Of a DNA stretch of 64,000 nucleotides, positions 27,375 through 35,914 are shown piece after piece; position 1 is the stretch's first letter, and each line of letters opens with the position of its first letter. Location: positions 558,001-622,000 of the forward strand of contig NZ_JAJFEQ010000002.1 of assembly GCF_020707265.1 (NCBI RefSeq), in the 5' to 3' direction. This stretch comes from Massilia sp. IC2-477. Its GTDB lineage: Bacteria > Pseudomonadota > Gammaproteobacteria > Burkholderiales > Burkholderiaceae_D. Under the pieces are notes generated by a model, which worked only from the letters and a program-made list of their open reading frames with translations, did not search any database and was not told the origin of the DNA. Position numbers and translations under genes: made by a program.

Positions 27375-28922
27375 ATGGTTGCCGTGCTGGCGCAGCGCGT
27401 AGCGAGCTTGAAACCGCGTCGCCGCCTGCAACTCGCTGGCCTGGCGGTGCTGGTGCTGGCATTGCTGCTCGCCTTTTTCTATATTCGTTCGGAAGGAACC
27501 GATCCCGGCGTCCGCAACGACGTGATGCTCAACCTGCGCGAGCTGGAAAAGCTCGATGCCGAATGGGATGCCAACATCCTGCGCTCCCACATCGGCCGCG
27601 CTCCCGCCACCGCGCAGCTGACCACCCAGCTGCCGCGCATGCAAGACCTGATGGTGCGCATCGGCGAAGCGGTACCGGAAGCGTCCAGCCCGGCCGTGGA
27701 AAGCGCCTACAGCCAGCTGCGCGACGCCATGCAGCGCAAGGAGCTGCTCACCGCCCAGTTCGCGCGCCACAACCCGCCGCTGCGCGAGGCGCTGACCTAC
27801 CTGCCGCCGGCCGTGGCCGACCTCAAGACCGAGCTGGGCGGCATCGAAGGCGCACTGGCGCCGGCACGCCTGGTGATCCGGCTGGACGCCTCGCTCAACG
27901 CCCTCCTGACCGAGATCCTGCGCTACAACGTCGTACCAGGCGCGCCGCTGGCGGCGCGCATCGACGAGATCCTGGGCGACATCGCGGCCCAGGAGATCGC
28001 CTTCTCGCCAGCCGTGATCGAGAAGATGGACGCCATCATCAAGTCCTCGCGCGTGATTCTGGAGAAGCGCCCGCTGGAAAACCGGCTGGAAGCGCAGATC
28101 GCCGCCACCGCCACCGGCGCCGCGCTCGACCGGCTGGGGCGCGAGTTCGACCGTTCATTCGACGCCGCACAGGCGGTGCGCGAGCGCTACCGCGGCTACC
28201 TGTTCGCCTACTCGGCCTTCCTGCTGCTCCTGCTGGCCTATGCCGGCATGCGGCTGCGGCGCAGCTACCGCATCATCGGGGTGGTCAACCAGCAGCTGAC
28301 GGCGGCCAACGAAAACCTCGAGCACCGCGTTGCCGAGCGCACCGCCGAGCTGGAAGCGCAGTCGAAGCAGCTCGAACGCCTGGCCCAGCACGACAGCCTG
28401 ACGGGCCTGATCAATTACCGCCAGCTGACCCGCCTGCTCGAGCGCGCGCTGGCCCGCGCCACCCGCCGCGATTCGGTGGTGGTGATCATGTTCATCGACC
28501 TGGACGGCTTCAAGGCCGTGAACGACACCTATGGCCACGCCACCGGCGACCTGGTGCTGCAGATGGTGGCGCGCCGGGTGCAGGAAAAGCTGCGCGCCGA
28601 AGATGCGCTGGCGCGCCTGGGCGGCGACGAGTTCGTGATCATGCTGGAAGACGTCGCCTCGCGCGAAGGCGCGTTGCGGGTGGCCCAGCTGGCGCTCGAC
28701 CAGATCAAGTCGGTGACCGAGGCGGACGGCAATCCCGTCTCGATCTCGGCCAGTATCGGCATCTCCAGCGCCCGAGGCCACGCTGGCGCCGCGCGTGGCT
28801 CGGCGGCGCTGCTGGCCGAAGCCGACAAGGCCATGTACGAGGCCAAGCAGGCGGGCAAGGGCGTGTTCGTGGTCAGCCCGGAAGCGCAATGGACCGGGCC
28901 GGCAAAGGACGGCGCGCAATAG
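27375..28922 (+). CDS. Membrane-bound diguanylate cyclase (GGDEF)
   Basis: This 515-residue protein makes cyclic di-GMP. Two membrane segments (about 19-37 and 275-293) bracket a helical periplasmic sensor of about 240 residues, whose LEKLDAEWDANILRS opening resembles the all-helical DAHL sensor type (inference). A coiled coil (about 300-345) leads to the GGDEF domain. The active site GGDEF is intact at 416-420 and the inhibitory RxxD site is RAED at 407-410, so the enzyme should be active and feedback-inhibited. A strong GGAGG precedes the ATG. It is followed by a GNAT gene. No EAL domain is present. Confidence 0.93.
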   Translation: MVAVLAQRVASLKPRRRLQLAGLAVLVLALLLAFFYIRSEGTDPGVRNDVMLNLRELEKLDAEWDANILRSHIGRAPATAQLTTQLPRMQDLMVRIGEAVPEASSPAVESAYSQLRDAMQRKELLTAQFARHNPPLREALTYLPPAVADLKTELGGIEGALAPARLVIRLDASLNALLTEILRYNVVPGAPLAARIDEILGDIAAQEIAFSPAVIEKMDAIIKSSRVILEKRPLENRLEAQIAATATGAALDRLGREFDRSFDAAQAVRERYRGYLFAYSAFLLLLLAYAGMRLRRSYRIIGVVNQQLTAANENLEHRVAERTAELEAQSKQLERLAQHDSLTGLINYRQLTRLLERALARATRRDSVVVIMFIDLDGFKAVNDTYGHATGDLVLQMVARRVQEKLRAEDALARLGGDEFVIMLEDVASREGALRVAQLALDQIKSVTEADGNPVSISASIGISSARGHAGAARGSAALLAEADKAMYEAKQAGKGVFVVSPEAQWTGPAKDGAQ

Positions 28923-28974
28923 CGGAATCCGCTACAATGGGCGTTATGTTGCACTGCACAAAAGGATCGCACGC

Positions 28975-29622
28975 ATGGACAATCCGCTGACACGGTGGCT
29001 GCAAGGCCTGCGTGGCAAACCCGGCCGTCCCACCGTGCTCGTCAAGGAACTGGGCGAGCGCGATCGCCGCCGCATCCTGCGCCACTTCCTGGCGCTGGAC
29101 GATAGCGATCGCCTGCTGCGCTTCGGCAGCGTCATTCCCGATGACGCGATCGCCAACTACGTCGCCAAGATCGACTTCAGGCATGACATCGTGTTTGGCG
29201 TGGTGAACCGCGTGTTCCAGCTGGTCGGCGTGGGGCACCTGGCTTTTGCCAAGGCGGACAAGGGCAAGCCGACCGCGAAGGAGCGGGTGGCCGAGTTCGG
29301 GGTGTCGGTCTCGCAGTCCGCACGCGGGCAGGGCGTCGGCTCGCGCCTGTTCCAGCGCGCGGCGATTCACTGCCGCAATGCCGACGTCGACACGCTCTAC
29401 ATGCAGTGCCTGACCTCGAACCAGACCATGATGCATATCGCCAAGAAGGCGGGGATGGAGATCAAGCGCGAATATGGTGAGGCGGATGCCTACCTGCAAC
29501 TGCCGCCACCGAGCCCGGCGAGCGTGATGGCGGAGGCGCTGGAGGAGCAGTGGGCGGTGATCGATTACACCGTCAAGGCGAATGCGCGGGCGGCGGTGAA
29601 GTGGCTGACGCCGAAGAAGTAA
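28975..29622 (+). CDS. GNAT-family N-acetyltransferase
   Basis: This 215-residue protein has the GNAT acetyl-CoA loop QSARGQGVGSRLFQRA (about 110-125), preceded by VAEFGVSVS and followed by NQTMMHIAKKAGM. The substrate is unknown. AAAGGA lies nine bases before the ATG. A TACAAT element at 28932-28937 could give it a separate promoter from the diguanylate cyclase gene that ends 52 bp upstream. Confidence 0.9.
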   Translation: MDNPLTRWLQGLRGKPGRPTVLVKELGERDRRRILRHFLALDDSDRLLRFGSVIPDDAIANYVAKIDFRHDIVFGVVNRVFQLVGVGHLAFAKADKGKPTAKERVAEFGVSVSQSARGQGVGSRLFQRAAIHCRNADVDTLYMQCLTSNQTMMHIAKKAGMEIKREYGEADAYLQLPPPSPASVMAEALEEQWAVIDYTVKANARAAVKWLTPKK

Positions 29623-29649
29623 TCCCGAATAAAACGCGGCCCTAATCAA

Positions 29650-29680
29650 CGTCGTTCCGGCGAAGGCCGGAACCCAAGTT
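29650..29680. repeat. Single REP-like element (family A)
   Basis: CGTCGTTCCGGCGAAGGCC and the following GGAACCCAAGTT repeat the 18573-18600 element with changes paired on both stem sides (compensated). It abuts the start of a family B unit at 29682. Confidence 0.7.
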
Positions 29681-29681
29681 C

Positions 29682-29812
29682 GTAGGGTGGGCGGGGGAAT
29701 TTAGTCCAGTGGACTAAATTCCTGCCCACGCGGTCAATGAACAGGATTTAAGCCTCGGCGCGTCAATTCACACGTGATTTGACCGCGTGGGCGGGATACC
29801 CGCCCACCCTAC
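29682..29812. repeat. REPIN-like inverted repeat (family B), copy 2, with nested palindrome
   Basis: The 131-bp unit starts GTAGGGTGGGCGGG and ends CCCGCCCACCCTAC. The tip of its left hairpin is a perfect 27-bp palindrome (29696-29722, GGAATTTAGTCCA, one G, TGGACTAAATTCC) in place of the short loop of other copies. The right edge overlaps the lrp gene and forms its TAG stop codon (29809-29811). Confidence 0.85.
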
Positions 29813-30324
29813 CCGGCTACCGGCAACGCTGTGGTCTCCTTAATCCTCTGCAAGGCAAAACTCGACTTCACATCCAGCACCGCCGGATGCTTGAGCAGCG
29901 TCCCCATCATGAAGCGCGAGAAGTGGTCCATGTCTTCCACGTGCACGCGCAGCAGGAAATCCATCTCTCCGGTCATCGCATAGCAGGCCACCACTTCCGG
30001 CCAGGTGCCGACCGACACTGCGAAGTCGTTGCGCGGAGAAGTTGCCGGCAAGCCCGGCGTGCCACGCGCGCCACCCGCCACTTCACTGTGCTTTTCCAGG
30101 CGCACGTTCACATAGGCAAGCAGCCCGAGCCCGATCTTGTCCGGGTCCACCAGCGCCACATACTGGCGGATCACGCCCGCTTCTTCCAGGCGCTTGATGC
30201 GGCGCAGGCAGGGGGAAGGGGACAGGTTGACGCGCTCGGCCACGTCCTGGTTCGACAGCCGGCCGTCCGTCTGCAGGACAGCCAGGATCTTGCGGTCGGT
30301 CTTGTCCAGCTCGATTTTTGACAT
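29809..30324 (-). CDS. Lrp/AsnC-family transcriptional regulator
   Basis: This 171-residue protein has an N-terminal helix-turn-helix (LSNQDVAERVNLSPSPCLRRIKRLE, about 23-47) and a C-terminal RAM ligand-binding domain (about 75-160) in which the loop SVGTWPEVVACYAMTGEMDFLL should bind an amino acid. An insert near 83-97 (GGARGTPGLPATSPRN) is Pro/Gly-rich and unusual for the family. It is divergent from the indolepyruvate oxidoreductase gene. Lrp-type regulators next to this enzyme typically sense aromatic or branched amino acids. Its TAG stop is supplied by the adjacent repeat. Confidence 0.94.
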   Translation of the reverse strand: MSKIELDKTDRKILAVLQTDGRLSNQDVAERVNLSPSPCLRRIKRLEEAGVIRQYVALVDPDKIGLGLLAYVNVRLEKHSEVAGGARGTPGLPATSPRNDFAVSVGTWPEVVACYAMTGEMDFLLRVHVEDMDHFSRFMMGTLLKHPAVLDVKSSFALQRIKETTALPVAG

Positions 30325-30352
30325 GGTTTCCTCGGTAGATTCGCAAACACGG

Positions 30353-30372
30353 CAATTTTATTGCGCAAATTG
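30353..30372. promoter_or_regulatory. Candidate Lrp operator in the lrp/ior divergent region
   Basis: A perfect inverted repeat, CAATTT and AAATTG, surrounds TATTGCGC in an AT-rich stretch between the divergent genes. Length and AT content suit an Lrp-family site. A TATACT box at 30419-30424 lies on the ior side. The assignment rests on position and symmetry only. Confidence 0.45.
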
Positions 30373-30516
30373 ACTGGGCGGGGGAATTGTTTGGAATTTA
30401 ATGCTTTGGGGGCAGGACTATACTGTGCGGCTGATCGGATGGGCTGGCCAGCCCATCCTGCGCGCACCAAGAGCCATCAAGAGCCAGCGCCCTGCACAAG
30501 TTGACGGAGACACCGC

Positions 30517-33500
30517 ATGAACGCACCCCTCGAGCGCGCCAATCTCGCGCTGCCCCAGCACGACATCACCCTCGACGACAAGTGGACGCTCGAACGCGGC
30601 CGCGCGTTCATGACCGGCACCCAGGCCCTGGTGCGCCTGCCCATGCTCCAGCGCGAGCGCGACCTCAAGGCTGGCCTGAACACCGCCGGCTACATCACCG
30701 GCTACCGCGGCTCGCCGGTCACCGCCGTCGACCAGACCGCGATGAAGGCGAAGAAGCACCTGGACGCCCACCACGTCAAGTTCCACCCGGGCATGAACGA
30801 AGACCTGGCGGCGACCGCCGTCTGGGGCACCCAGCAGACCAATCTGTACAAGGACGCCAAATACGACGGCGTGTTTGCCATGTGGTACGGCAAGGGCCCG
30901 GGCGTGGACCGCTGCGGCGACGTCTTCAAGCACGGTAACAATGCCGGCTCCTCGAAGCACGGCGGCGTGCTGGTGCTGGCCGGCGACGACCATGCGGCCA
31001 AGTCCTCCTCGACCGCGCACCAGTCCGACCACATCCTGACCCACTGCGGCATTCCGGTCCTGTACCCCTCGTCCGTGCAGGAATACCTGGACTTCGGCCT
31101 GCACGCCTGGGCCATGAGCCGCTATACCGGCCTGTGGGTGTCGATGAAGTGCGTTACCGACATCATCGAGTCGGGCGCCGTGGTCGACCTCGATCCGGAC
31201 CGCGTGCAAATCGCCATGCCGAGCGACTTCGAACTGCCGCCGGGTGGCCTGAATATCCGCTGGCCAGACGCCGTGCTGGACCAGGAAGTCCGCATGAGCA
31301 ACTTCAAGTGGTATGCCGCCCTGGCCTATGCCCGTGCCAACAAGCTCAATCGCATCATCTGGGACAGCAAGAAGCCAAAGATCGGCATCATCACCGCCGG
31401 CAAGAGCTATGTCGACACGCGCCAGGCCCTGGCCGACCTCGGCATCGACGAACAGGCGGCGGCGGACATCGGCCTGCGCCTGTACAAGGTCGGCATGACC
31501 TGGCCGCTCGAGTCGGAAGGCGTGCACGAGTTCGCGCGCGGCCTGGACGAGATCCTGGTGGTCGAAGAAAAACGCCAGGTGATGGAATACGCGCTCAAGG
31601 AAGCGCTGTACAACCTGCCGGACAGCGAGCGTCCGCGCGTGGTCGGCAAGTTCGACGACACCGGCGAATGGAGCAACAAGGACCGCATGGGCCACGGCGA
31701 CTGGCTGCTGCCGGCCACCTATGAGCTGAACCCGGCCCAGATCGCGCGCGCCATCGCGTCGCGCATCTCGCACTACTGCGCCGGCCATCCGGTCGAGCAG
31801 CGCGTGAAACAGCGCATCGCCTACCTGGAGCAGAAAGAGCTGGTGCTGAAGTCGATCCCGGCGAAGGCGAATCCGGAAACCGACCGCATCCCGTACTTCT
31901 GCTCGGGCTGCCCACACAACAGCTCGACCAAGGTGCCGGAAGGCTCGCGCGCCATGGCCGGCATCGGTTGCCACTACATGGTCCTGTGGATGGACCGCGA
32001 GACCTCGACCTTCACCCACATGGGCGCGGAAGGCACCACCTGGATCGGCCAATCGCCGTTCACCGACGAGAAGCACGTGTTCGTGAACCTTGGCGACGGC
32101 ACCTACTTCCACTCGGGCATCCTGGCGATCCGCGCCGCGGTGGCCGCGAAGGTCAACATCACCTACAAGATTCTCTATAACGATGCGGTCGCCATGACCG
32201 GCGGCCAGAACGTGGACGGTCCGCTCGATCCGGGCATGATCACGCGCCAGATCGCCGCCGAAGGCGTGCGCCCGATCATCGTCGTCACCGACGAACCGGA
32301 AAAATACCCGGACGATTACGCCTGGGCCGAAGGCGTCACCGTGCGCCACCGCTCCGAGCTGATGGACGTGCAGAAGGAACTGCGCGAAATGCCGGGCGTC
32401 TCCGCCGTGATCTACGACCAGACCTGCGCCTCCGAGAAGCGCCGCCGCCGCAAGAAGGGCGAGTTCCCCGACCCAGCCAAGCGCGCCGTCATCAACGAAG
32501 CCGTGTGCGAAGGCTGCGGCGACTGCTCGGTGCAGTCGAACTGCCTGTCGGTCGAGCCGCTGGAAACGGAACTGGGCCGCAAGCGCCAGATCAACCAGTC
32601 CTCGTGCAACAAGGACTTCTCTTGCGTCTCCGGCTTCTGCCCAAGCTTCGTCACCGTCGAAGGCGGTGGCCTGAAGAAGCCCAAGAAAGCGGCGACGGCG
32701 GATACCACGCCGCCAGAGCTGCCGATGCCAAGCATTCCGTCGGTCGCCGATCCGTTCGGCATCCTGATCGCCGGCGTCGGCGGCACCGGTGTCGTCACCG
32801 TCGGCCAGATCCTGGCAATGGCAGCCCACGTGGAAGGCAAGGGCGCGGTCGTGCTCGACCAGTCGGGCCTCGCGCAAAAGGGCGGCCCTGTGATGTCGCA
32901 CGTGCGCCTGGCCGAGCACCAGGCCGACCTGCACTCGACCCGCGTCGGCACCGGCAGCGCCGACCTGGTGATCGGCTGCGACCAGATCGTCACCGCCAGC
33001 CGCGATGCCCTGAGCCGCATGGGCGAAGGCCGCACCTGGGCCGCCGTGAATTCGACCGGCGCCACTACCGCCGCTTTCGTGAAGAACCCGGACTGGCAGT
33101 TCCCGGCCGAAGGTTCGCGCGGCGCCATCCTGCAGGCCTGCGGTGCCGACAAGGTCGACTTCGTGGACGCCGGCAAGATTGCGACCGCCCTGATGGGCGA
33201 CGCGATCGCGACCAATATGTTCATGCTCGGCTACGCCTTCCAGAAGGGCCACGTGCCCCTTACGGAAGCCTCGCTCCTGAAAGCGATCGAATTGAATGGC
33301 GTGTCGGTCGCCTTCAACAAGGCGGCCTTCCACTGGGGCCGCACGGCCGCCCACGACCTGGCTTCCGTGAAGAAGCTGGCCACGCCCGCCCAGGTGATCG
33401 AGTTCAAGCGCAGCGAGAGCCTGGACGACATCATCAACCGCCGCGTCGAACTGCTCACCGCCTACCAGAACGCCGCCTACGCCTCGCAGTACAAGGCCTT

Positions 33501-34080
33501 CGTGGACCGGGTGCGCGCCGAGGAAGCGAAGCTCGAGGGTGGCAAACGCGGCACCCGCCTGACCGAAGCCGTGGCGCGCTACTTCTACAAGCTGATGGCC
33601 TACAAGGACGAGTACGAAGTCGCCCGCCTGCACACCGACCCGATGTTCCGCGCCAAGATCGCCAACATGTTTGAAGGCGACATCAAGCTCAAGTTCCACC
33701 TGGCGCCGCCGCTGCTGGCCAAGCACGACAAGGAAGGCCGCGCGCTGAAGCAGGAATATGGTTCGTGGATGTTGAAAGCGTTTGGCGTGTTGGCGAAACT
33801 GAAAGGCCTGCGCGGCACACCGTTCGACGTGTTCGGCTACACCGCCGAGCGCCGCACCGAGCGTGCGCTGATTGGGGAATACCGCCAGACCGTGGAAGCG
33901 CTGCTGCCGAAGCTGACGCCTGAAAACGTGGCGCAGGCGGTGGCCATCGCCAGCATTCCCGAAGACATCCGCGGCTACGGCCACGTGAAGGAGCGCCACC
34001 TGAAGGCGGCCAAGCAGAAGGAAGCGGCGCTGGTGGCGGCCTTCCACCAGCCTTCCGCATCGGCTCCGCGCGCTGCTTGA
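30517..34080 (+). CDS. Indolepyruvate ferredoxin oxidoreductase, fused IorA-IorB
   Basis: This 1187-residue cytoplasmic enzyme oxidatively decarboxylates arylpyruvates to aryl-acetyl-CoA in aromatic amino-acid breakdown. The N-terminal pyruvate-oxidoreductase-like part covers about 20-400. The TPP-binding part is at about 430-620 (IPYFCSGCPHNSS, MGAEGTTWIGQ, NLGDGTYFHSG). A 4Fe-4S segment has VCEGCGDCSVQSNC near 665 and a further Cys set in SCNKDFSCVSGFC. The C-terminal gamma domain (about 740-930) starts GVGGTGVVTVGQ. Archaea encode these as two subunits, and the single-chain form is common in proteobacteria. GGAG precedes the ATG. The divergent Lrp gene is the likely regulator. Confidence 0.95.
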   Translation: MNAPLERANLALPQHDITLDDKWTLERGRAFMTGTQALVRLPMLQRERDLKAGLNTAGYITGYRGSPVTAVDQTAMKAKKHLDAHHVKFHPGMNEDLAATAVWGTQQTNLYKDAKYDGVFAMWYGKGPGVDRCGDVFKHGNNAGSSKHGGVLVLAGDDHAAKSSSTAHQSDHILTHCGIPVLYPSSVQEYLDFGLHAWAMSRYTGLWVSMKCVTDIIESGAVVDLDPDRVQIAMPSDFELPPGGLNIRWPDAVLDQEVRMSNFKWYAALAYARANKLNRIIWDSKKPKIGIITAGKSYVDTRQALADLGIDEQAAADIGLRLYKVGMTWPLESEGVHEFARGLDEILVVEEKRQVMEYALKEALYNLPDSERPRVVGKFDDTGEWSNKDRMGHGDWLLPATYELNPAQIARAIASRISHYCAGHPVEQRVKQRIAYLEQKELVLKSIPAKANPETDRIPYFCSGCPHNSSTKVPEGSRAMAGIGCHYMVLWMDRETSTFTHMGAEGTTWIGQSPFTDEKHVFVNLGDGTYFHSGILAIRAAVAAKVNITYKILYNDAVAMTGGQNVDGPLDPGMITRQIAAEGVRPIIVVTDEPEKYPDDYAWAEGVTVRHRSELMDVQKELREMPGVSAVIYDQTCASEKRRRRKKGEFPDPAKRAVINEAVCEGCGDCSVQSNCLSVEPLETELGRKRQINQSSCNKDFSCVSGFCPSFVTVEGGGLKKPKKAATADTTPPELPMPSIPSVADPFGILIAGVGGTGVVTVGQILAMAAHVEGKGAVVLDQSGLAQKGGPVMSHVRLAEHQADLHSTRVGTGSADLVIGCDQIVTASRDALSRMGEGRTWAAVNSTGATTAAFVKNPDWQFPAEGSRGAILQACGADKVDFVDAGKIATALMGDAIATNMFMLGYAFQKGHVPLTEASLLKAIELNGVSVAFNKAAFHWGRTAAHDLASVKKLATPAQVIEFKRSESLDDIINRRVELLTAYQNAAYASQYKAFVDRVRAEEAKLEGGKRGTRLTEAVARYFYKLMAYKDEYEVARLHTDPMFRAKIANMFEGDIKLKFHLAPPLLAKHDKEGRALKQEYGSWMLKAFGVLAKLKGLRGTPFDVFGYTAERRTERALIGEYRQTVEALLPKLTPENVAQAVAIASIPEDIRGYGHVKERHLKAAKQKEAALVAAFHQPSASAPRAA

Positions 34081-34090
34081 TTGACAGCTT

Positions 34091-34120
34091 GATATGGCCG
34101 GTTGCGCCGGCCATATCTTC
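34091..34120 (+). terminator. Hairpin after the indolepyruvate oxidoreductase gene
   Basis: GATATGGCCGG pairs with CCGGCCATATC over 11 bp with a 5-base loop, 10 bp past the stop. The following T content is modest (TTCCTAGC), so it may be a weak terminator or an mRNA-stabilising hairpin. Confidence 0.55.
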
Positions 34121-34202
34121 CTAGCATTTCTTGTTGTTCCTCAGACCCAACTGTTACAGTTGGTTGCACTCCGGCCCGATGGCGACGTCTATAATCAGGC
34201 GC

Positions 34203-35810
34203 ATGAGATCGTCATATGCACATGGTCGTTCGTCGACCGCTCCCCGCCTGATCGCTGCGCTGCTGGCCGCAGCTGCCATCCTCGCCGGTTGCGGCGGTGG
34301 CGGCGGTTCGCCAGGTATCGGCACCCGTCCGGACCAGACCGGCCAGCAGCCGGCTCCCCCGGTCAATCCGAATCCGCCGGCCAATCCGAATCCGCCGGTC
34401 GGCACGCCGTCCCCGGAAGACCTCAATCCGAACCTGCTGGCAGCGTCGACCACCTACGCCAACATGTGCGCCAAGCCGCGCACTGGCGTCGACCTGTTCG
34501 GCCGGCCCTTCCCGGACAGGCAGGGCACCCTGCTCGACGAGCTGAAGTTCCTGCGCGCCTGGGCCAACGAAAATTATCTCTGGTACAACGAGATCCCGAA
34601 CACCTACCGGATGGCGGAGTTCACCAACGCCCTCGACTACTTCGAGGTGCTCAAGTCGCCGGCCCTGACCGAATCCGGCCAGCCGAAGGACAAGTACCAC
34701 TTCACCTATACCACCGAAGAGTGGGACAAGCTGCAGAACTCGGGCATCGACCTGGGCTACGGCGTCACCTGGAAGCGCAACAGCGCCACCGCGCCGCGCA
34801 CCTGGCTGGTGACGCTGGTGGAACCGGGCTCACCCGCGGCGGCGGCCGGCCTGCAGCGCGGCGATAAGCTGATCAAGGTGGACGGCGTCGATTTCATCAA
34901 CGGCACCGATGCCGCCACGGTGGAGAAGATCAATGCCGGCCTGTTCCCGGAAACCGCGGGCACCCCGCACAGCTTCACCCTGCAGCGCGGCAGCACCACC
35001 TATGACGTGACGATGACCGGCGCCGACGTCGTGGTCGATCCGGTCAAGCTGGTGCAGGTGTTCGACACCCCGACCGGCAAGGTGGGCTACCTGAGCTTCG
35101 AGACCCACAATGCAGTCTCGGAAAAGGAACTGGTCGATGCCTTCGCCACCTTCCGCGCAGCCGGCGTGGTCGACCTGGTGCTCGACATGCGCTACAACGG
35201 TGGCGGCCTGCTGTATGTGGCCAGCGAACTGTCCTACATGATCGCCGGCCCGGCCCAGACCACCGGCAAGACCTTCGAGCGCCTCCAGTACAACGACAAG
35301 ACGCCGCAACAGGCTCCAATTCCCTTCCTGAGCAGCGCCTACGGCTTCAGCTCACCGAACCCGGTACGTTCGGGCACGCCGCTGCCTTACCTGGGCCTGA
35401 AGCGTGTGAGCATCCTGACGACCCCGGGCACCTGCTCGGCCAGCGAAGCGGTGATCAACGGCCTGCGCGGCGCCGACGTCCAGGTCGACGTGATCGGCAG
35501 CCAGACCTGCGGCAAGCCCTATGGCTTCACGCCGACGGCGAACTGCGGCACCACCTACTTCTCGATCGAGTTCAAGGGCGTGAACCACAAGGGCTTCGGC
35601 GACTTCCCGGACGGCCTGGCCGCCACCTGCCAGGTGGCCGACGACCTGTCGAAGCCGCTGGGCGACCGCAGCGAAGGCCTGCTGGCCGCGGCCCTGAGCT
35701 ACCGCGAGACCGGCACCTGCCCGCCGGCCACCCGCGCACGTCAGGTGCCGATGGAGCTCGTGCGCCATCCGGCCAAGGAAATCTCGATCTACACCAGGCC
35801 GCGTAATTAA
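34203..35810 (+). CDS. S41-family peptidase, lipoprotein
   Basis: This 535-residue protein is a C-terminal-processing-type serine peptidase anchored as a lipoprotein. The signal peptide ends in the lipobox LAGC with Cys30, followed by a Gly-run and a Pro/Asn-rich spacer to about 75. A PDZ-like domain (about 195-280; VEPGSPAAAAGLQRGDKLIKVDG) precedes the S41 domain with catalytic Ser412 (TCSASEA) and Lys438 (TCGKPYG). MRYNGGG is a family segment. It should cleave exported proteins in the periplasm or at the outer membrane. A TATAAT box (34190-34195) lies so close to the ATG that the transcript may have almost no leader. Confidence 0.92.
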   Translation: MRSSYAHGRSSTAPRLIAALLAAAAILAGCGGGGGSPGIGTRPDQTGQQPAPPVNPNPPANPNPPVGTPSPEDLNPNLLAASTTYANMCAKPRTGVDLFGRPFPDRQGTLLDELKFLRAWANENYLWYNEIPNTYRMAEFTNALDYFEVLKSPALTESGQPKDKYHFTYTTEEWDKLQNSGIDLGYGVTWKRNSATAPRTWLVTLVEPGSPAAAAGLQRGDKLIKVDGVDFINGTDAATVEKINAGLFPETAGTPHSFTLQRGSTTYDVTMTGADVVVDPVKLVQVFDTPTGKVGYLSFETHNAVSEKELVDAFATFRAAGVVDLVLDMRYNGGGLLYVASELSYMIAGPAQTTGKTFERLQYNDKTPQQAPIPFLSSAYGFSSPNPVRSGTPLPYLGLKRVSILTTPGTCSASEAVINGLRGADVQVDVIGSQTCGKPYGFTPTANCGTTYFSIEFKGVNHKGFGDFPDGLAATCQVADDLSKPLGDRSEGLLAAALSYRETGTCPPATRARQVPMELVRHPAKEISIYTRPRN

Positions 35811-35824
35811 GGTTCGCAGGATAC

Positions 35825-35852
35825 AAAACGGCCCGCCAGTGCGGGCCGTTTT
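35825..35852. terminator. Bidirectional-type terminator after the S41 peptidase gene
   Basis: A perfect 12-bp stem, AAAACGGCCCGC and GCGGGCCGTTTT, encloses CAGT. It begins 15 bp after the stop, with the T run inside the arm. Confidence 0.88.
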
Positions 35853-35914
35853 CATTCTGGAAACAGGTCTATAATCCTTCGCTTTGCCACCCGATCGATT
35901 GCTGGAGTTTTCCG

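Noticed and set aside
30418..34047. 1209-codon minus-strand open frame opposite the indolepyruvate oxidoreductase gene
   Set aside because: The plus strand encodes a full-length known enzyme with intact cofactor motifs. The minus frame has no recognisable domain.
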